From: Amycolatopsis echigonensis
GTDB lineage: Bacteria; Actinomycetota; Actinomycetes; Mycobacteriales; Pseudonocardiaceae
Reading direction: 5' to 3'
Length of the DNA: 64,000 bases
Assembly (NCBI RefSeq): GCF_014174495.1
Contig: NZ_JACJHR010000027.1
Span: forward strand, 46,303-110,302
Shown one piece after another: positions 33,699 through 42,764 of this stretch. Positions within the stretch are counted from its first letter, which is position 1. The number at the start of each line of letters is the position of its first letter. The notes below the pieces were generated by a model. It was not told where the DNA came from. It saw only the letters and a program-made list of their open reading frames with translations, and searched no databases. Both the position numbers and the translations under genes were made by a program.

Positions 33699-34391
33699 AT
33701 GCGCATCCTCGTAGTGGACGACGACCGTGCCGTCCGTGAATCGCTCAGGCGGTCTTTGGAGTTCAACGGCTACACCGTGGAGCTCGCGAGCGATGGTGCG
33801 CAGGCGTTGGAGACGATCCTCGCCAACCGTCCGGACGCGATGGTGCTCGACGTGATGATGCCGCGCCTCGACGGGCTCGAAGTGGCCCGCCGGCTCCGCA
33901 GCACCGGCGACGACCTGCCCATTCTCGTGCTGACCGCCCGAGACACCGTCTCCGACCGGGTCTCCGGCCTCGACGCCGGCGCCGACGACTACCTGCCCAA
34001 GCCGTTCGCTCTGGAGGAACTGCTCGCCCGCCTGCGCGCCCTGCTGCGCCGCGCCGCGCCGGACGCTCAGCAGGGCGAGACGTCGGAGGTGCTGTCGTTC
34101 GCCGACCTCACGCTGGACCCGGGCACTCGCGAGGTCCGCCGCGGCGGTCGCGAGATCAGTCTCACCCGCACCGAGTTCGCGCTGCTCGAGCTGTTCCTCT
34201 CGTACCCCAAGCACGTGCTGACCCGCGGAAGGATCCTGGAGGAAGTATGGGGTTACGACTTCCCGACGTCGGGCAACGCGCTGGAGGTCTACGTCGGTTA
34301 TTTGCGCCGCAAGACGGAGGCGGAGGGCGAACCGAGGCTGATCCACACGGTGCGTGGAGTGGGGTACGTCCTGCGCGAGACCCCGCCGTGA
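33699..34391 (+). CDS. mprA: OmpR-family response regulator, MprA-like
   Basis: A 230-residue response regulator: MRILVVDDDRAVRESLRRSLEFNGYTVELASDG, phospho-acceptor in DAMVLDVMMPRLDGLEV, VLTARD, LPKPFALEELLARLRALLRR, and a winged-helix effector domain (LTRTEFALLELFLSYPKHVLTRGRILEEVWGYDF). Length and sequence style match mycobacterial MprA, the cell-envelope-stress regulator of the sigma-E/PepD network. Its stop overlaps the kinase start (GTGA). A pepD-type protease gene lies 3.5 kb downstream, supporting the name. Confidence 0.88.
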   Translation: MRILVVDDDRAVRESLRRSLEFNGYTVELASDGAQALETILANRPDAMVLDVMMPRLDGLEVARRLRSTGDDLPILVLTARDTVSDRVSGLDAGADDYLPKPFALEELLARLRALLRRAAPDAQQGETSEVLSFADLTLDPGTREVRRGGREISLTRTEFALLELFLSYPKHVLTRGRILEEVWGYDFPTSGNALEVYVGYLRRKTEAEGEPRLIHTVRGVGYVLRETPP

Positions 34392-35827
34392 CCGATCCCC
34401 CGGCGGGCGAGCAGGCCGCGCCGGCGGGGGAGGTGCCCGATCCGCGCGGCACCCGGTGGAGCACCCGCCGGTTCTCGCTGCGCGGCCGCGTCACGCTGCT
34501 GGCAGCCGCGTGCGTAGCGGGTGCCGTGGCGCTCGTTTCCCTGTGCGCGTATCTGGTGGTGCGCAACAACCTCCTCACCCAGCTCGACGACAACCTGCTC
34601 GCCCGGGCACAAGCCGCGGCGAACTCGCCGCAGGTGCCGACCGACCAGCTGCGCGAGGTCCCTGGTGCCCTGCTGGCCAGCGCTGACCTGCAGATCGGCC
34701 AGCTCAACGGCTTCACCGGCGACCTCATCTATCCGCAGCCAGGTACTCGGCCGCCGGTGGGCCCGGCCGAGGTGCGCGTCGCGACCGGCGTGCTGCCGCA
34801 GTCACTGCGCACCGACGCGGCCACCGGCATGCGCGTGGTCGCGGTGCCGCTCGGGCACGGGCAGGCGATCGTGCTGGCGCAGTCGATGGCTCCGACGATG
34901 CGGGCGCTGAACCAGTTGTCCGTGGTGCTGTTCCTGGTCGGCGGCGCCGGGATCGTAGTGGCCGCGGGTGCGGGCACGGCAGTCGCGCGGGCTGGGTTGC
35001 GCCCGGTCGACCGGCTGACGTCGGCCGCGGAACGGGTGGCCGCGACCGGCGACCTGCGTCCGATCCCGGTGAGTGGCGACGACGAACTCGCGCGGCTCAC
35101 GCACAGCTTCAACATCATGCTCGGCACGGTCGCGGACTCGCAGGAACGGCAGCGGCAGCTCGTCGCCGACGCTGGGCACGAGCTGCGCACCCCGCTGACT
35201 TCCATGCGCACCAACCTGGAACTGCTGCTGTCGGCCAGTCGTCCGGGCGCACCGTCGCTGCCGGACGAGGACCGAGCCGACATCGAGGCCGACATCCGGG
35301 GCCAGCTCGACGAGCTCACCCAGCTCATCGGCGACCTGGTGGAGCTGGCGCGGCAGGACGAACCGCGCGAGCAGGCCGAGCGCGTCGACCTGATGGACGT
35401 GGTCGAGCGCGCGCTCGACCGGGCGCGCCGCCGGGCGGGCGAGATCGAGTTCGAGGTCGCGCTGCAGCCGTGGGTGCTCACCGGCGACAACAGCTCGCTC
35501 GAAGGGGCGGTGCTGAACCTGCTGGACAACGCGGTGAAGTTCTCGCCGCAGGGTTCGCGGGTGCGGGTCACGCTCCGTCCGCTCGGCGACGGCACCGCGG
35601 TGGTCGAGGTCGCGGACTCCGGGCCCGGCATCGCAGAGGAGGACCTGCCCAAGGTGTTCGACCGGTTCTACCGCTCGTCGGAGGCGCGCACCCTGCCCGG
35701 ATCCGGCCTCGGGCTGGCGATCGTGAAGCACGCCGCCGAACGGCACGGAGGCACGGTTTACGCCAACCGGGCACCGGAAGGCGGGGCTCTGCTCACCATC
35801 CGGCTGCCGGGGGCGCCCGTCGCCTGA
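34388..35827 (+). CDS. mprB: Sensor histidine kinase, MprB-like
   Basis: A 479-residue HAMP histidine kinase. Two transmembrane helices (about 43–65 and 180–205) bracket an extracytoplasmic domain. The HAMP region is RPVDRLTSAAERVAATGDLRPIP; the H-box is ADAGHELRTPLTSMRTNLELLL; the N-box is NLLDNAVKFSPQGS; G-boxes are ADSGPGIAEEDLPKVFDRFYR and GSGLGLAIVKHAAERHGG. The GTG start overlaps the regulator stop. In mycobacteria MprB senses envelope stress and is bound by chaperone DnaK; the same role is inferred. Confidence 0.9.
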   Translation: MTDPPAGEQAAPAGEVPDPRGTRWSTRRFSLRGRVTLLAAACVAGAVALVSLCAYLVVRNNLLTQLDDNLLARAQAAANSPQVPTDQLREVPGALLASADLQIGQLNGFTGDLIYPQPGTRPPVGPAEVRVATGVLPQSLRTDAATGMRVVAVPLGHGQAIVLAQSMAPTMRALNQLSVVLFLVGGAGIVVAAGAGTAVARAGLRPVDRLTSAAERVAATGDLRPIPVSGDDELARLTHSFNIMLGTVADSQERQRQLVADAGHELRTPLTSMRTNLELLLSASRPGAPSLPDEDRADIEADIRGQLDELTQLIGDLVELARQDEPREQAERVDLMDVVERALDRARRRAGEIEFEVALQPWVLTGDNSSLEGAVLNLLDNAVKFSPQGSRVRVTLRPLGDGTAVVEVADSGPGIAEEDLPKVFDRFYRSSEARTLPGSGLGLAIVKHAAERHGGTVYANRAPEGGALLTIRLPGAPVA

Positions 35828-35946
35828 GCCGGTCGCCAGGCTTGGCTGTCGTCCGACCGGGGGACGCTTCAACCGCACGTCGCGCGCACCTGATGTTGAA
35901 TCGTGTAGGATTTTGTGCAGTTGATGGGTGTGCTTGGGGAGTGGCG

Positions 35947-36747
35947 GTGCTCGCGCGGCAGCGACAGGCGGTGATCCTCGAGGAGGCACGCCGGACCGGT
36001 GCGGTCCGGGTCAGTGACCTCGTCGCGAGGCTCGGCGTGTCCGACATGACGGTCCGCCGCGACCTCGACGTGCTCGCGGGCCGGGGCCTGGTCGAGAAGG
36101 TCTACGGCGGCGCGACGTCGCTGGTCGGGAAGAGCACCGACGAGCCAGGGTTCGAGGCGAAATCAGTGCGCCAGCGCGCGCAGAAGGAAGCCATCGCCGA
36201 ACTGGCTGCCACGCTCGTCAAACCGGGCACCGCGATCGGCCTGTCCGCGGGAACCACCACTTGGACGCTCGCGCACGCGCTCGACGGCGTCGAGGGCCTC
36301 ACCATCGTCACCAACTCGATCCAGGTCGCCGACGTGCTGCGCAACGCGGGCCAGCCGGACCGCACGGTGGTCCTCACCGGTGGCGTGCGCACCCCGTCGG
36401 ACGCGCTCGTCGGTCCGGTCGCCGTGCAAAGCCTGCGGACGCTGCATCTCGACCTGGTCTTCCTCGGTGTGCACGGGATGGCGGTGGGGCCTGGGTTCAC
36501 CACCCCGAACCTCACCGAAAGCGAGACCGACCGCGCGCTGGTGGAGGCCGGGCGGCGGCTGGTGGTGCTCGCCGACCACACAAAGTGGGGCACCGTCGGC
36601 ATTTCCACGATCGCGGATCTGGAAGAAGCGCAGGTCGTGGTGACTGACGACGGCCTGGACCACCGTGCGCGAGAAGAGCTCGCGGAGCGGGTCGGAGAAC
36701 TCATGATCGCCGAAACGGCGGAGAACCTCGAGGCAGAAGAAGCGTGA
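35947..36747 (+). CDS. DeoR-family transcriptional regulator
   Basis: A 266-residue DeoR/GlpR-type sugar-phosphate-sensing repressor: RQRQAVILEEARRTGAVRVSDLVARLGVSDMTVRRDLDVLAGRGLVEKVYGGA is the HTH, and the DeoR effector domain continues with IGLSAGTTTWTLAHAL, TIVTNSIQVADVL, VVLTGGVRTPSDALVGP and VVLADHTKWG. GTG 35947 has GGGGAG five bases upstream (GTG 35941 overlaps that SD). It overlaps the start of galT, so it probably represses galT and responds to a galactose metabolite. Confidence 0.88.
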   Translation: MLARQRQAVILEEARRTGAVRVSDLVARLGVSDMTVRRDLDVLAGRGLVEKVYGGATSLVGKSTDEPGFEAKSVRQRAQKEAIAELAATLVKPGTAIGLSAGTTTWTLAHALDGVEGLTIVTNSIQVADVLRNAGQPDRTVVLTGGVRTPSDALVGPVAVQSLRTLHLDLVFLGVHGMAVGPGFTTPNLTESETDRALVEAGRRLVVLADHTKWGTVGISTIADLEEAQVVVTDDGLDHRAREELAERVGELMIAETAENLEAEEA

Positions 36748-37814
36748 AACGCACTGTGCGGCACCTGGCGGACGGCCGGGAGATCATCTATTTCGACCAC
36801 ACCGACGCCCATGACCGGCTCGCCGCCGACACCCGGGACCTCCCGCCGGTCGCGGCGGCCTCGGAGATCCGCCGTGACCCGCTGACCGGCGAGTGGGTCG
36901 CGATGGCGGCGCACCGCCAGACGCGCACGTACAAGCCCCCGGCCGACCTCTGCCCGCTCTGCCCGACGCGGCCGGGCAAGCCGAGCGAAATCCCCGAAGC
37001 CGACTACGACGTGGTCGTGTTCGAGAACCGGTTCCCGTCTTTCTCGCAGCAGGCGACCGGTGATCCGTCCACTGTGGACGGATTGGGTCTGGTGCCGACC
37101 GCGCCGGGTCTCGGCCGCTGCGAGGTCGTGTGCTTCACCAGCGACCACGACGGCGCGTTCTCCCGGCTGACCCCGGAACAGGTGCGCCTCGTGGTCGACG
37201 CCTGGGCCGATCGCACCGCGGCGCTCGCCCAGACGCCTGGTGTCGAACAGGTCTTCCCGTTCGAGAACCGCGGCGAAGAAATCGGCGTCACTCTCTCGCA
37301 TCCGCACGGCCAGATCTACGGCTATCCGTTCGTCACGCCGAAGACCGAAAGGATGCTGGCGGTCGCGCGCGAACACGGCGGGTCGGTGCTCGGCGACGTG
37401 CTGGCCGCGGAACAGAAATCGGGCGAGCGCGTGATCGCCGCCGGCGAGCACTGGACGGCTTTCGTGCCGCCGGCCGCGCGCTGGCCGGTGCACATCCAGA
37501 TCGTGCCGCACCGGCAGGTGCCGGACCTCCCGTCGCTCACCGACGCCGAGCGCGACGACTTTTCCCGTGTGTACCTGGACGTGCTGCGCCGGTGCGACGC
37601 GCTGTACGACCGGCCGCTGCCCTACATCGCGGGCTGGCACCAGGCACCGGTGCGGCGGGACCGGGAGCTGTCGTGGCTGCACCTCGAGCTGTTCTCCGTG
37701 CTGCGGGCCAAGGACAAGCTGAAGTACCTGGCCGGATCCGAGTCGGGCATGGCGGTCTGGATCAACGACGCCACCCCGGAACAGATCGCGGAGCGGCTTC
37801 GCTCGGCAGGCTGA
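36744..37814 (+). CDS. galT: Galactose-1-phosphate uridylyltransferase
   Basis: A 356-residue GalT: RRDPLTGEWVAMAAHRQTRTYKP, the zinc motif CPLCPTRPGK, and the active site SHPHGQIYGYPF with the nucleophilic His (H-P-H-G-Q), then VPPAARWPVHIQIVPHRQVPDL. It swaps UMP between UDP-glucose and galactose-1-phosphate in the Leloir pathway. The GTG start overlaps the DeoR stop (GTGA). No galK or galE gene is next to it, but GalU, the UDP-glucose supplier, is in this window at 52.6 kb. Confidence 0.93.
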   Translation: MKRTVRHLADGREIIYFDHTDAHDRLAADTRDLPPVAAASEIRRDPLTGEWVAMAAHRQTRTYKPPADLCPLCPTRPGKPSEIPEADYDVVVFENRFPSFSQQATGDPSTVDGLGLVPTAPGLGRCEVVCFTSDHDGAFSRLTPEQVRLVVDAWADRTAALAQTPGVEQVFPFENRGEEIGVTLSHPHGQIYGYPFVTPKTERMLAVAREHGGSVLGDVLAAEQKSGERVIAAGEHWTAFVPPAARWPVHIQIVPHRQVPDLPSLTDAERDDFSRVYLDVLRRCDALYDRPLPYIAGWHQAPVRRDRELSWLHLELFSVLRAKDKLKYLAGSESGMAVWINDATPEQIAERLRSAG

Positions 37815-37893
37815 CCGGAACTCACGGCATACTCATCTACGAAACACAGGTTCGACTCAGGAACCTCTCAGGCCCAGCCGCTTAGGTGAGGAC

Positions 37894-39510
37894 ATGACCG
37901 AGAACGACCCCCACGTGCCCGACTCCGCGGCGGGTCGCCAGGACCCGGGTGCCCAGCCGGGCACCGAAGGCCAGGCGGCCTGGCAGCAGACCCCGGCTCA
38001 GCCGGACCAACCCTCTTCCGCCGGCTCGGCCGGCGGCGACGCGGGACAGTCGGCTTCCAGCGCGACTGGTTCGACTGCCGCGTACGGATCGGCCGCTGAG
38101 GGCTCGGCAGGGACGTCGGGCCCTGGTGCGACAAGCGGAGACGCTTCCGGCGCGTACGGAGCGCCTGCGGGGCAGTACGGTGCCGCTCCTGTGTACGGGA
38201 CTGCTCAGTCTGGCGGTGCTCCGACTGGAGGCACGCCGAATCCGTGGTCGGCCCAAGGCGCGGCCGCGCCGCAGCACGGACCCGGCACCCAGCAGCAGCC
38301 GACGGCGGGTCAGCCGTACGGCAGCCAATACCCCGGCGGACCGCACACTCCGCCCGCCGGAGCCCAGGCCAATCCTTACGGCGCACCGGGAACCTCGGTT
38401 TACGGCGTCCCCGCGCAGCGCGAGAAGAAGGGTTCGGCGGGCAAGCTCCTCGCGGGCGTCGCCGCGATCTCGCTCGTGATCGGCGGCGTGGCGGGCGGGA
38501 CCGTCGGGTACCTCACCGGCGGGTCCGGTTCGTCGGTGAGCGCGCTCGACGCGCCGAAACCCGCGCAGCAGACGGGCAACGTGCCCGCCGGCTCGGTCGA
38601 GTCGGTGGCGCAGAAGCTGTCGCCGAGCGTGGTCGAGCTGCAGGTGTCCGGCCGGACCGCGGCGGGCGAGGGCTCCGGTTTCGTGATCAGCAGCGACGGC
38701 TACATCCTCACCAACAACCACGTCGTCCAGGTCGCCGCGAACGGCGGCCAGATCCAGGCCGTGTTCCAGGACGGCAAGAAAGCCGCGGCGCAGGTCGTCG
38801 GCCGGGACCCGACCACGGACATCGCCGTGGTGAAGGTGTCCGGCGTCGGCAACCTCACGCCGGTCGAGCTGGGCCGGTCCGACGACCTGCGGGTCGGGCA
38901 GCAGGTCGTGGCCATCGGCTCGCCGTACGAGCTGACCGGCACGGTCACCTCGGGCATCGTCAGCTCACTGCACCGCCCGGTGCAGGCAGGCGGTGACGAG
39001 ACCGACCAGACCACGGTGATGGACGCGATCCAGACCGACGCCGCGATCAACCCCGGCAACTCGGGCGGTCCGCTGGCGAACATGAGCGGCCAGGTCATCG
39101 GCATCAACTCGGCCATCTACAGCCCGAATTCGAGCCGCGGCCAGGGCAGCGGGTCCGAGGGCGGCAACGTCGGCATCGGCTTCGCCATCCCGATCGACCA
39201 GGCACGCCGCACCGCGCAGGACATCATCAAGACCGGGCACGCGACCCAGACGTTCATCGGCGCGAAGGTCACCGACGCGCCCCAGGGCGGCGCCCAGCTC
39301 GGTGATATCACGCCGGGCAGCCCGGCGGAGAAAGCGGGCCTGAAGTCCGGCGACGTGGTGACCAAGATCGACAACCGCGTCATCGACAGCGCCAACACCC
39401 TCGTCGCCGCGATCCGCACGCGCGCCCCGAACGACCAGGCGACCTTCACGCTCGCCGACGGGCGCACGGTGCAGGTCACCCTCGGCGGACAGCCGGTACC
39501 GGCCAACTAG
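37894..39510 (+). CDS. pepD: Membrane-anchored HtrA-like serine protease with PDZ domain
   Basis: A 538-residue S1C protease. Residues 1–175 are Pro/Gly/Ala-rich and disordered; one transmembrane helix follows (about 183–208). The protease domain carries His in TNNHVVQ, Asp in TTDIAVVK and Ser in NPGNSGGPLANM; a C-terminal PDZ (LGDITPGSPAEKAGLKSGDVVTKIDNRVI) closes it. This is PepD/HtrA of the actinobacterial envelope-stress system, whose gene is regulated by MprAB in mycobacteria. Here two genes (DeoR, galT) stand between mprB and it. A strong terminator follows. Confidence 0.93.
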   Translation: MTENDPHVPDSAAGRQDPGAQPGTEGQAAWQQTPAQPDQPSSAGSAGGDAGQSASSATGSTAAYGSAAEGSAGTSGPGATSGDASGAYGAPAGQYGAAPVYGTAQSGGAPTGGTPNPWSAQGAAAPQHGPGTQQQPTAGQPYGSQYPGGPHTPPAGAQANPYGAPGTSVYGVPAQREKKGSAGKLLAGVAAISLVIGGVAGGTVGYLTGGSGSSVSALDAPKPAQQTGNVPAGSVESVAQKLSPSVVELQVSGRTAAGEGSGFVISSDGYILTNNHVVQVAANGGQIQAVFQDGKKAAAQVVGRDPTTDIAVVKVSGVGNLTPVELGRSDDLRVGQQVVAIGSPYELTGTVTSGIVSSLHRPVQAGGDETDQTTVMDAIQTDAAINPGNSGGPLANMSGQVIGINSAIYSPNSSRGQGSGSEGGNVGIGFAIPIDQARRTAQDIIKTGHATQTFIGAKVTDAPQGGAQLGDITPGSPAEKAGLKSGDVVTKIDNRVIDSANTLVAAIRTRAPNDQATFTLADGRTVQVTLGGQPVPAN

Positions 39511-39587
39511 ATCGCTCGGCCGCCGTGGCGCGGCCGAGACCAGCCATGGCTCGACCCCCTGTCCGCGCTTGGGGCCGAACCTTTGCA

Positions 39588-39635
39588 GGCCACGCGCGAC
39601 CGGAGCATCCGAGCCGGTCGCGCGTGGCCGTTTTT
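39588..39635 (+). terminator. Intrinsic terminator of the protease gene
   Basis: GGCCACGCGCGACCGG pairs with CCGGTCGCGCGTGGCC (16 bp, 10-base loop) and is followed by GTTTTT. It lies 78 bases after the pepD stop and faces the convergent operon. Confidence 0.9.
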
Positions 39636-39677
39636 AACGGCCCGCGCCCGAAAACCGGCTTGCGCACGAAAACACGA

Positions 39678-39720
39678 AGAGGCTCTCCGTGCCGCCTCCG
39701 ACTCGGCACGGAGAGCCTCT
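39678..39720 (-). terminator. Terminator of the convergent oxidoreductase/glycosyltransferase operon
   Basis: AGAGGCTCTCCGTGCCG and CGGCACGGAGAGCCTCT are perfect 17-bp arms with a 9-base loop. On the minus strand they are followed by TCGTGTTTTCGTG, T-rich for this genome. It lies 84 bases beyond the last gene (stop at 39804). Confidence 0.75.
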
Positions 39721-39803
39721 CCGCGTGCGGTGAGGTGCCCACGCGCACGCTGTCCCAAACGCCGAATCCGCGGGAAAATTCCGGTAGCGGAAGAAAACCC
39801 AGG

Positions 39804-40256
39804 TCAACTACGTGCGAGCGACCGAATTTTCCGTGCCGCACTACGCCGGAACTGGACAATCCGGACGACCGACACGACCAGGACCGCACTCCACACCACC
39901 GCGAGCGTCGCCATCAGCCCCAGCCACGCGTTCCCGTCATGCAGACCAGGCTTCGGCGGCACGCCATGAGTGCGCCACAACAGCGGGAACGCCACGAAAC
40001 CCAACACCGCGGTCAGTACCGCGCTGATCTGCACTGGCCCCCGCCAAGGCCGCGGCAGGACCCGAGCGAGCAACAGGCCGATCGCCCCGGCGACCGGAGC
40101 GAACACCGCGTCGTTGACGATCGGACCGCCGCCGATCCACAGCAACGTCGTGAAGCTGTCCGGCCATGCCGGTGCCGCATAGTCGAGGAACAGCACGATC
40201 CCGTACGCCAACGCCGCCAATCCGGGCAGCGCCAGCACAATCCGCGCGGTCTTCAC
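39804..40256 (-). CDS. Four-helix membrane protein at the end of the oxidoreductase operon
   Basis: A 150-residue integral membrane protein: ALPGLAALAYGIVLFLDYA, WPDSFTTLLWIGGGPIVNDAVFAPVAGAIGLLLARVLP, VQISAVLTAVLGFVAFPLLWRTHG, and WLGLMATLAVVWSAVLVVSVVRIVQF give four helices and a basic C-terminus. The GTG start overlaps the stop of the molybdopterin oxidoreductase gene (GTGA) and has GGAGGT in front. I do not recognise a named family; an accessory to the oxidoreductase is likely by coupling. Confidence 0.75.
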   Translation of the reverse strand: MKTARIVLALPGLAALAYGIVLFLDYAAPAWPDSFTTLLWIGGGPIVNDAVFAPVAGAIGLLLARVLPRPWRGPVQISAVLTAVLGFVAFPLLWRTHGVPPKPGLHDGNAWLGLMATLAVVWSAVLVVSVVRIVQFRRSAARKIRSLARS

Positions 40257-41470
40257 AGCACCTCCAGCTTGGCGACCCACTTCGTCTGCAGCACGCCCGG
40301 CCGGCTGGGCGCGATCACGCGGCACGGATAGCCGTGGTCGAGATTCAGCACCTCGTCGTTCAATTCCAGTGCCAGCAACGTGAGCGGGTCGGCCGTGTGC
40401 TCGCCGGGCAGCACACTGACGCCGTACAGGCCGGTTTTCTCCAGCGACGACACGCGCACGTTCACCCCGGGCTCGCTGCCCGCAGCGCGCAACAGGTCCG
40501 GGAACGAGATGCCGCGCCACGTCGCCGTCTGGCTCCACCCTTCGACGCACGCGATCGGCAAGTCCACAGTGGTCTGCGGCAACGTCCGCAACTCGGCCAG
40601 CGTGAACTGCCGTGTCCCTGCCGGCGTCGCCACCGAGAGTCGCCATCCGGCGTCCTGAGCGGCCCGCGTTACCTGTGCTGCCACGGCCGTGCGGTTCACC
40701 GGCAGCTTCTGCGTGCCCTTGTCCGATCGCCACGACAACCCGGAGACGCTCCGCAGCGCAGGAACGGTCGCTCCTGCGGTGGCCAGCACGGCGACCCCCG
40801 TCGCGATCCCCGTGGTGGCCAGGAATCCTCGGCGCGACAATCCAGGGCCAGGCGGCTGGGCAGGCGCACGTTCGCGCGTGAGCGACCGCCGGATCACCGG
40901 CAGTTTCACCGCGACATGCACGAGGATCGATCCGATCGCGACCCACGCCACCGCGTAGTGGACCTGCGGAAAGTAGAAATTCCACGGGTAATTCTGCGCG
41001 ACGTTCAGCAATCCCGAACTCAGCTCGAAGAAGGCCGCCCCGGATAGGACGAGGATCGACAGCCTCTCCACCGCGTGCGGCACCGAGCGCACCAGCGGCC
41101 GTTCGAACAACTTCGGGTAGACACTCCACAGTTTGGCCAGCAGCAATGGAATCGCCGCGATCCCGGACAGCACGTGCGCGCCCTGCGTCACCCGGTACAG
41201 CCACACCGGCCGGCTGGGCCAGAAGAACCACTCCGGCGGATGCTGGATCAAGTGGCTCAACAGTCCGGTGACGAAGCAGATCAGGAACGCGAGCCCGAGC
41301 AGGCTGCCGACCCGAGCCGTCACGCGCTCGCCGTGCGCGCCGCCCTTGAACTGCTCCGCCTTCGGGACCCGGCGATCGACAGCGCGGGCCTGCTCGCCGA
41401 TCTTGGCTTGCGCTGCGGCGACCCGAGCGTCGAGCCCGCGCCATGCGGCCGCCAGCCGTCCGCGCTTCAT
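40253..41470 (-). CDS. Cytochrome-b561-like / sulfite-oxidase-type molybdopterin oxidoreductase fusion
   Basis: A 405-residue fusion. Residues 50–180 hold four helices with paired His (LLSHLIQHPP, TQGAHVLSG, VHYAVAWVAIGSILVHVAVKLP), a b-type cytochrome layout. A Tat-like SRRGFLATTGIATGVAVLATAG at about 203–222 starts a fifth helix, followed by the SUOX domain with LPIACVEGWSQTATWRGISFPDLL, whose Cys ligates molybdenum. The Mo domain is therefore probably exported while the haem domain is in the membrane, giving a quinone-linked oxidase/reductase. The ATG overlaps the methyltransferase stop. The real substrate is unknown. Confidence 0.88.
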   Translation of the reverse strand: MKRGRLAAAWRGLDARVAAAQAKIGEQARAVDRRVPKAEQFKGGAHGERVTARVGSLLGLAFLICFVTGLLSHLIQHPPEWFFWPSRPVWLYRVTQGAHVLSGIAAIPLLLAKLWSVYPKLFERPLVRSVPHAVERLSILVLSGAAFFELSSGLLNVAQNYPWNFYFPQVHYAVAWVAIGSILVHVAVKLPVIRRSLTRERAPAQPPGPGLSRRGFLATTGIATGVAVLATAGATVPALRSVSGLSWRSDKGTQKLPVNRTAVAAQVTRAAQDAGWRLSVATPAGTRQFTLAELRTLPQTTVDLPIACVEGWSQTATWRGISFPDLLRAAGSEPGVNVRVSSLEKTGLYGVSVLPGEHTADPLTLLALELNDEVLNLDHGYPCRVIAPSRPGVLQTKWVAKLEVL

Positions 41471-42096
41471 GCTCGTGCCAGCTTCGCGAACCAGCGGTGC
41501 CCGCGACTGGTCGTCCACACCACGCGAAAGCCAGTTCGCGCAGCGATCTCCGCAATGGCGTCGACTCCAACCCACGCCCAGGTGAACCACCGTCCGTCAG
41601 CGGGATCCGGCCGCAGACGGACGTGGTCTTGGCGCACCCCGTGGCCGGGTGCCTCGAGCTCCGCCAGCACGTCGCCGTCCGGCGTGAGCAACTCGTGCAG
41701 CCGCCGCAGCAGTGCATCGGGATCGCCGCCGATTCCGATGTTGCCGTCGGCCAGCAACACGTGATTCCACCGTCCCTCGCCGGGCAAGCGAGCGAAAACA
41801 TTGCGCTGCAACGCACTTGCCCCGCGTCGCCGAGTCAGTCGTACCGCGACTGGCGAACTGTCCACGCCGAGAGCCACCACGCCTCGGCGCGTCAAAGCGG
41901 CAGTAAGCCGACCGGGCCCGCAGCCGACGTCGAGTGTCGGGCCCGTGCACGCGTCCAACAGCACGGCGTCGCCTGCGTCGCAACCGTCTGCCCAACGACC
42001 GACCGGAAGCTCGATCCGGTCCCCGTTCGCGAGCTCCAGCCAGCAGTGATGGCCAAGCAGTCCGCGGTCGAATTCCCGGCCAGTCGCGAGCTTCAT
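41467..42096 (-). CDS. SAM-dependent methyltransferase (class I)
   Basis: A 209-residue methyltransferase with the SAM loop LDVGCGPGRLTAALTRRGVVALGVDSSPVAVRLTRRRG and LLADGNIGIGGDPDALLRRLHELLTPDGDVLAELE. It sits in a chain of overlapping genes (GT2, DUF2064, methyltransferase, oxidoreductase, membrane protein; ATGA or GTGA overlaps at each junction). The chain suggests they modify one product, perhaps a lipid-linked glycan or surface metabolite. Confidence 0.85.
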   Translation of the reverse strand: MKLATGREFDRGLLGHHCWLELANGDRIELPVGRWADGCDAGDAVLLDACTGPTLDVGCGPGRLTAALTRRGVVALGVDSSPVAVRLTRRRGASALQRNVFARLPGEGRWNHVLLADGNIGIGGDPDALLRRLHELLTPDGDVLAELEAPGHGVRQDHVRLRPDPADGRWFTWAWVGVDAIAEIAARTGFRVVWTTSRGHRWFAKLARA

Positions 42097-42764
42097 GCCA
42101 CCACTCCCACCGCGTCGACCGCGGTCGCGAACCTGCTGTCCGGCCGAATCGCGGCCACCCGCAGCGCGTCCTCCATGGTGTCCACATCGGACAAAATCGG
42201 CAGCTCGCCAACCCGGAGCCCTGTACCTGCCAGTGCCGCTCGGGTGCGGAATCCGGTGTCCGCACGTGACATCGGAACTCCAGCGAGCACTTGCGCCTGC
42301 CGCGGATTAGCGAGCCCAAGCCCCCACCAGCCACCGTCTTCCGCGCTGCCCAACACTGCATGGCTGGCTTTGGCGATGACCGGCTCGATCGCCGAAGTCA
42401 GCAGGGCGGGGGAGACCTGCGGCGTGTCCATTCCGATCTGCAGCACAGGCAAACCGGCGTGCACCGCGGCAGTGTCGGCGTGCGCGTTGGCCAGCCGGGT
42501 ACCGAAATCCCAGCCTCGCTGCGCGATTACGGTCGCCTTCCGCAGCGCCCGACCGATTTCGCTCCCTCGCGCTGCCTCGGCGAGGTCGCCCGTCATCGCC
42601 ACCACCGTGAGCGCGCCGTCAGTGGCGAACGCAGCGTCCAGCGTGTCCAGCAGCGCGGAAGCGGCGATCTCTGCTGCCTGTTCTGGTGTCGCCGGTGGGC
42701 ACAACCGAGTCTTCGCGAACCCCGGCACCGGGGCTTTCGCAACCACAAGCAGGCAGAACGTCAT
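42093..42764 (-). CDS. DUF2064/TIGR04282 glycosyltransferase-like protein
   Basis: A 223-residue nucleotide-diphospho-sugar transferase-fold protein: LLVVAKAPVPGFAKTRLCPPATPEQAAEIAASALLDTL at the N-terminus and GLPVLQIGMDTPQVSPALLTSA, GSAEDGGWWGLGL and FRTRAALAGTGLRVGELPILSDVDTMEDAL. This family is named after arsenosugar biosynthesis but usually pairs with a GT2 enzyme, as here. The stop of the GT2 gene overlaps its start (ATGA). Confidence 0.88.
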   Translation of the reverse strand: MTFCLLVVAKAPVPGFAKTRLCPPATPEQAAEIAASALLDTLDAAFATDGALTVVAMTGDLAEAARGSEIGRALRKATVIAQRGWDFGTRLANAHADTAAVHAGLPVLQIGMDTPQVSPALLTSAIEPVIAKASHAVLGSAEDGGWWGLGLANPRQAQVLAGVPMSRADTGFRTRAALAGTGLRVGELPILSDVDTMEDALRVAAIRPDSRFATAVDAVGVVA

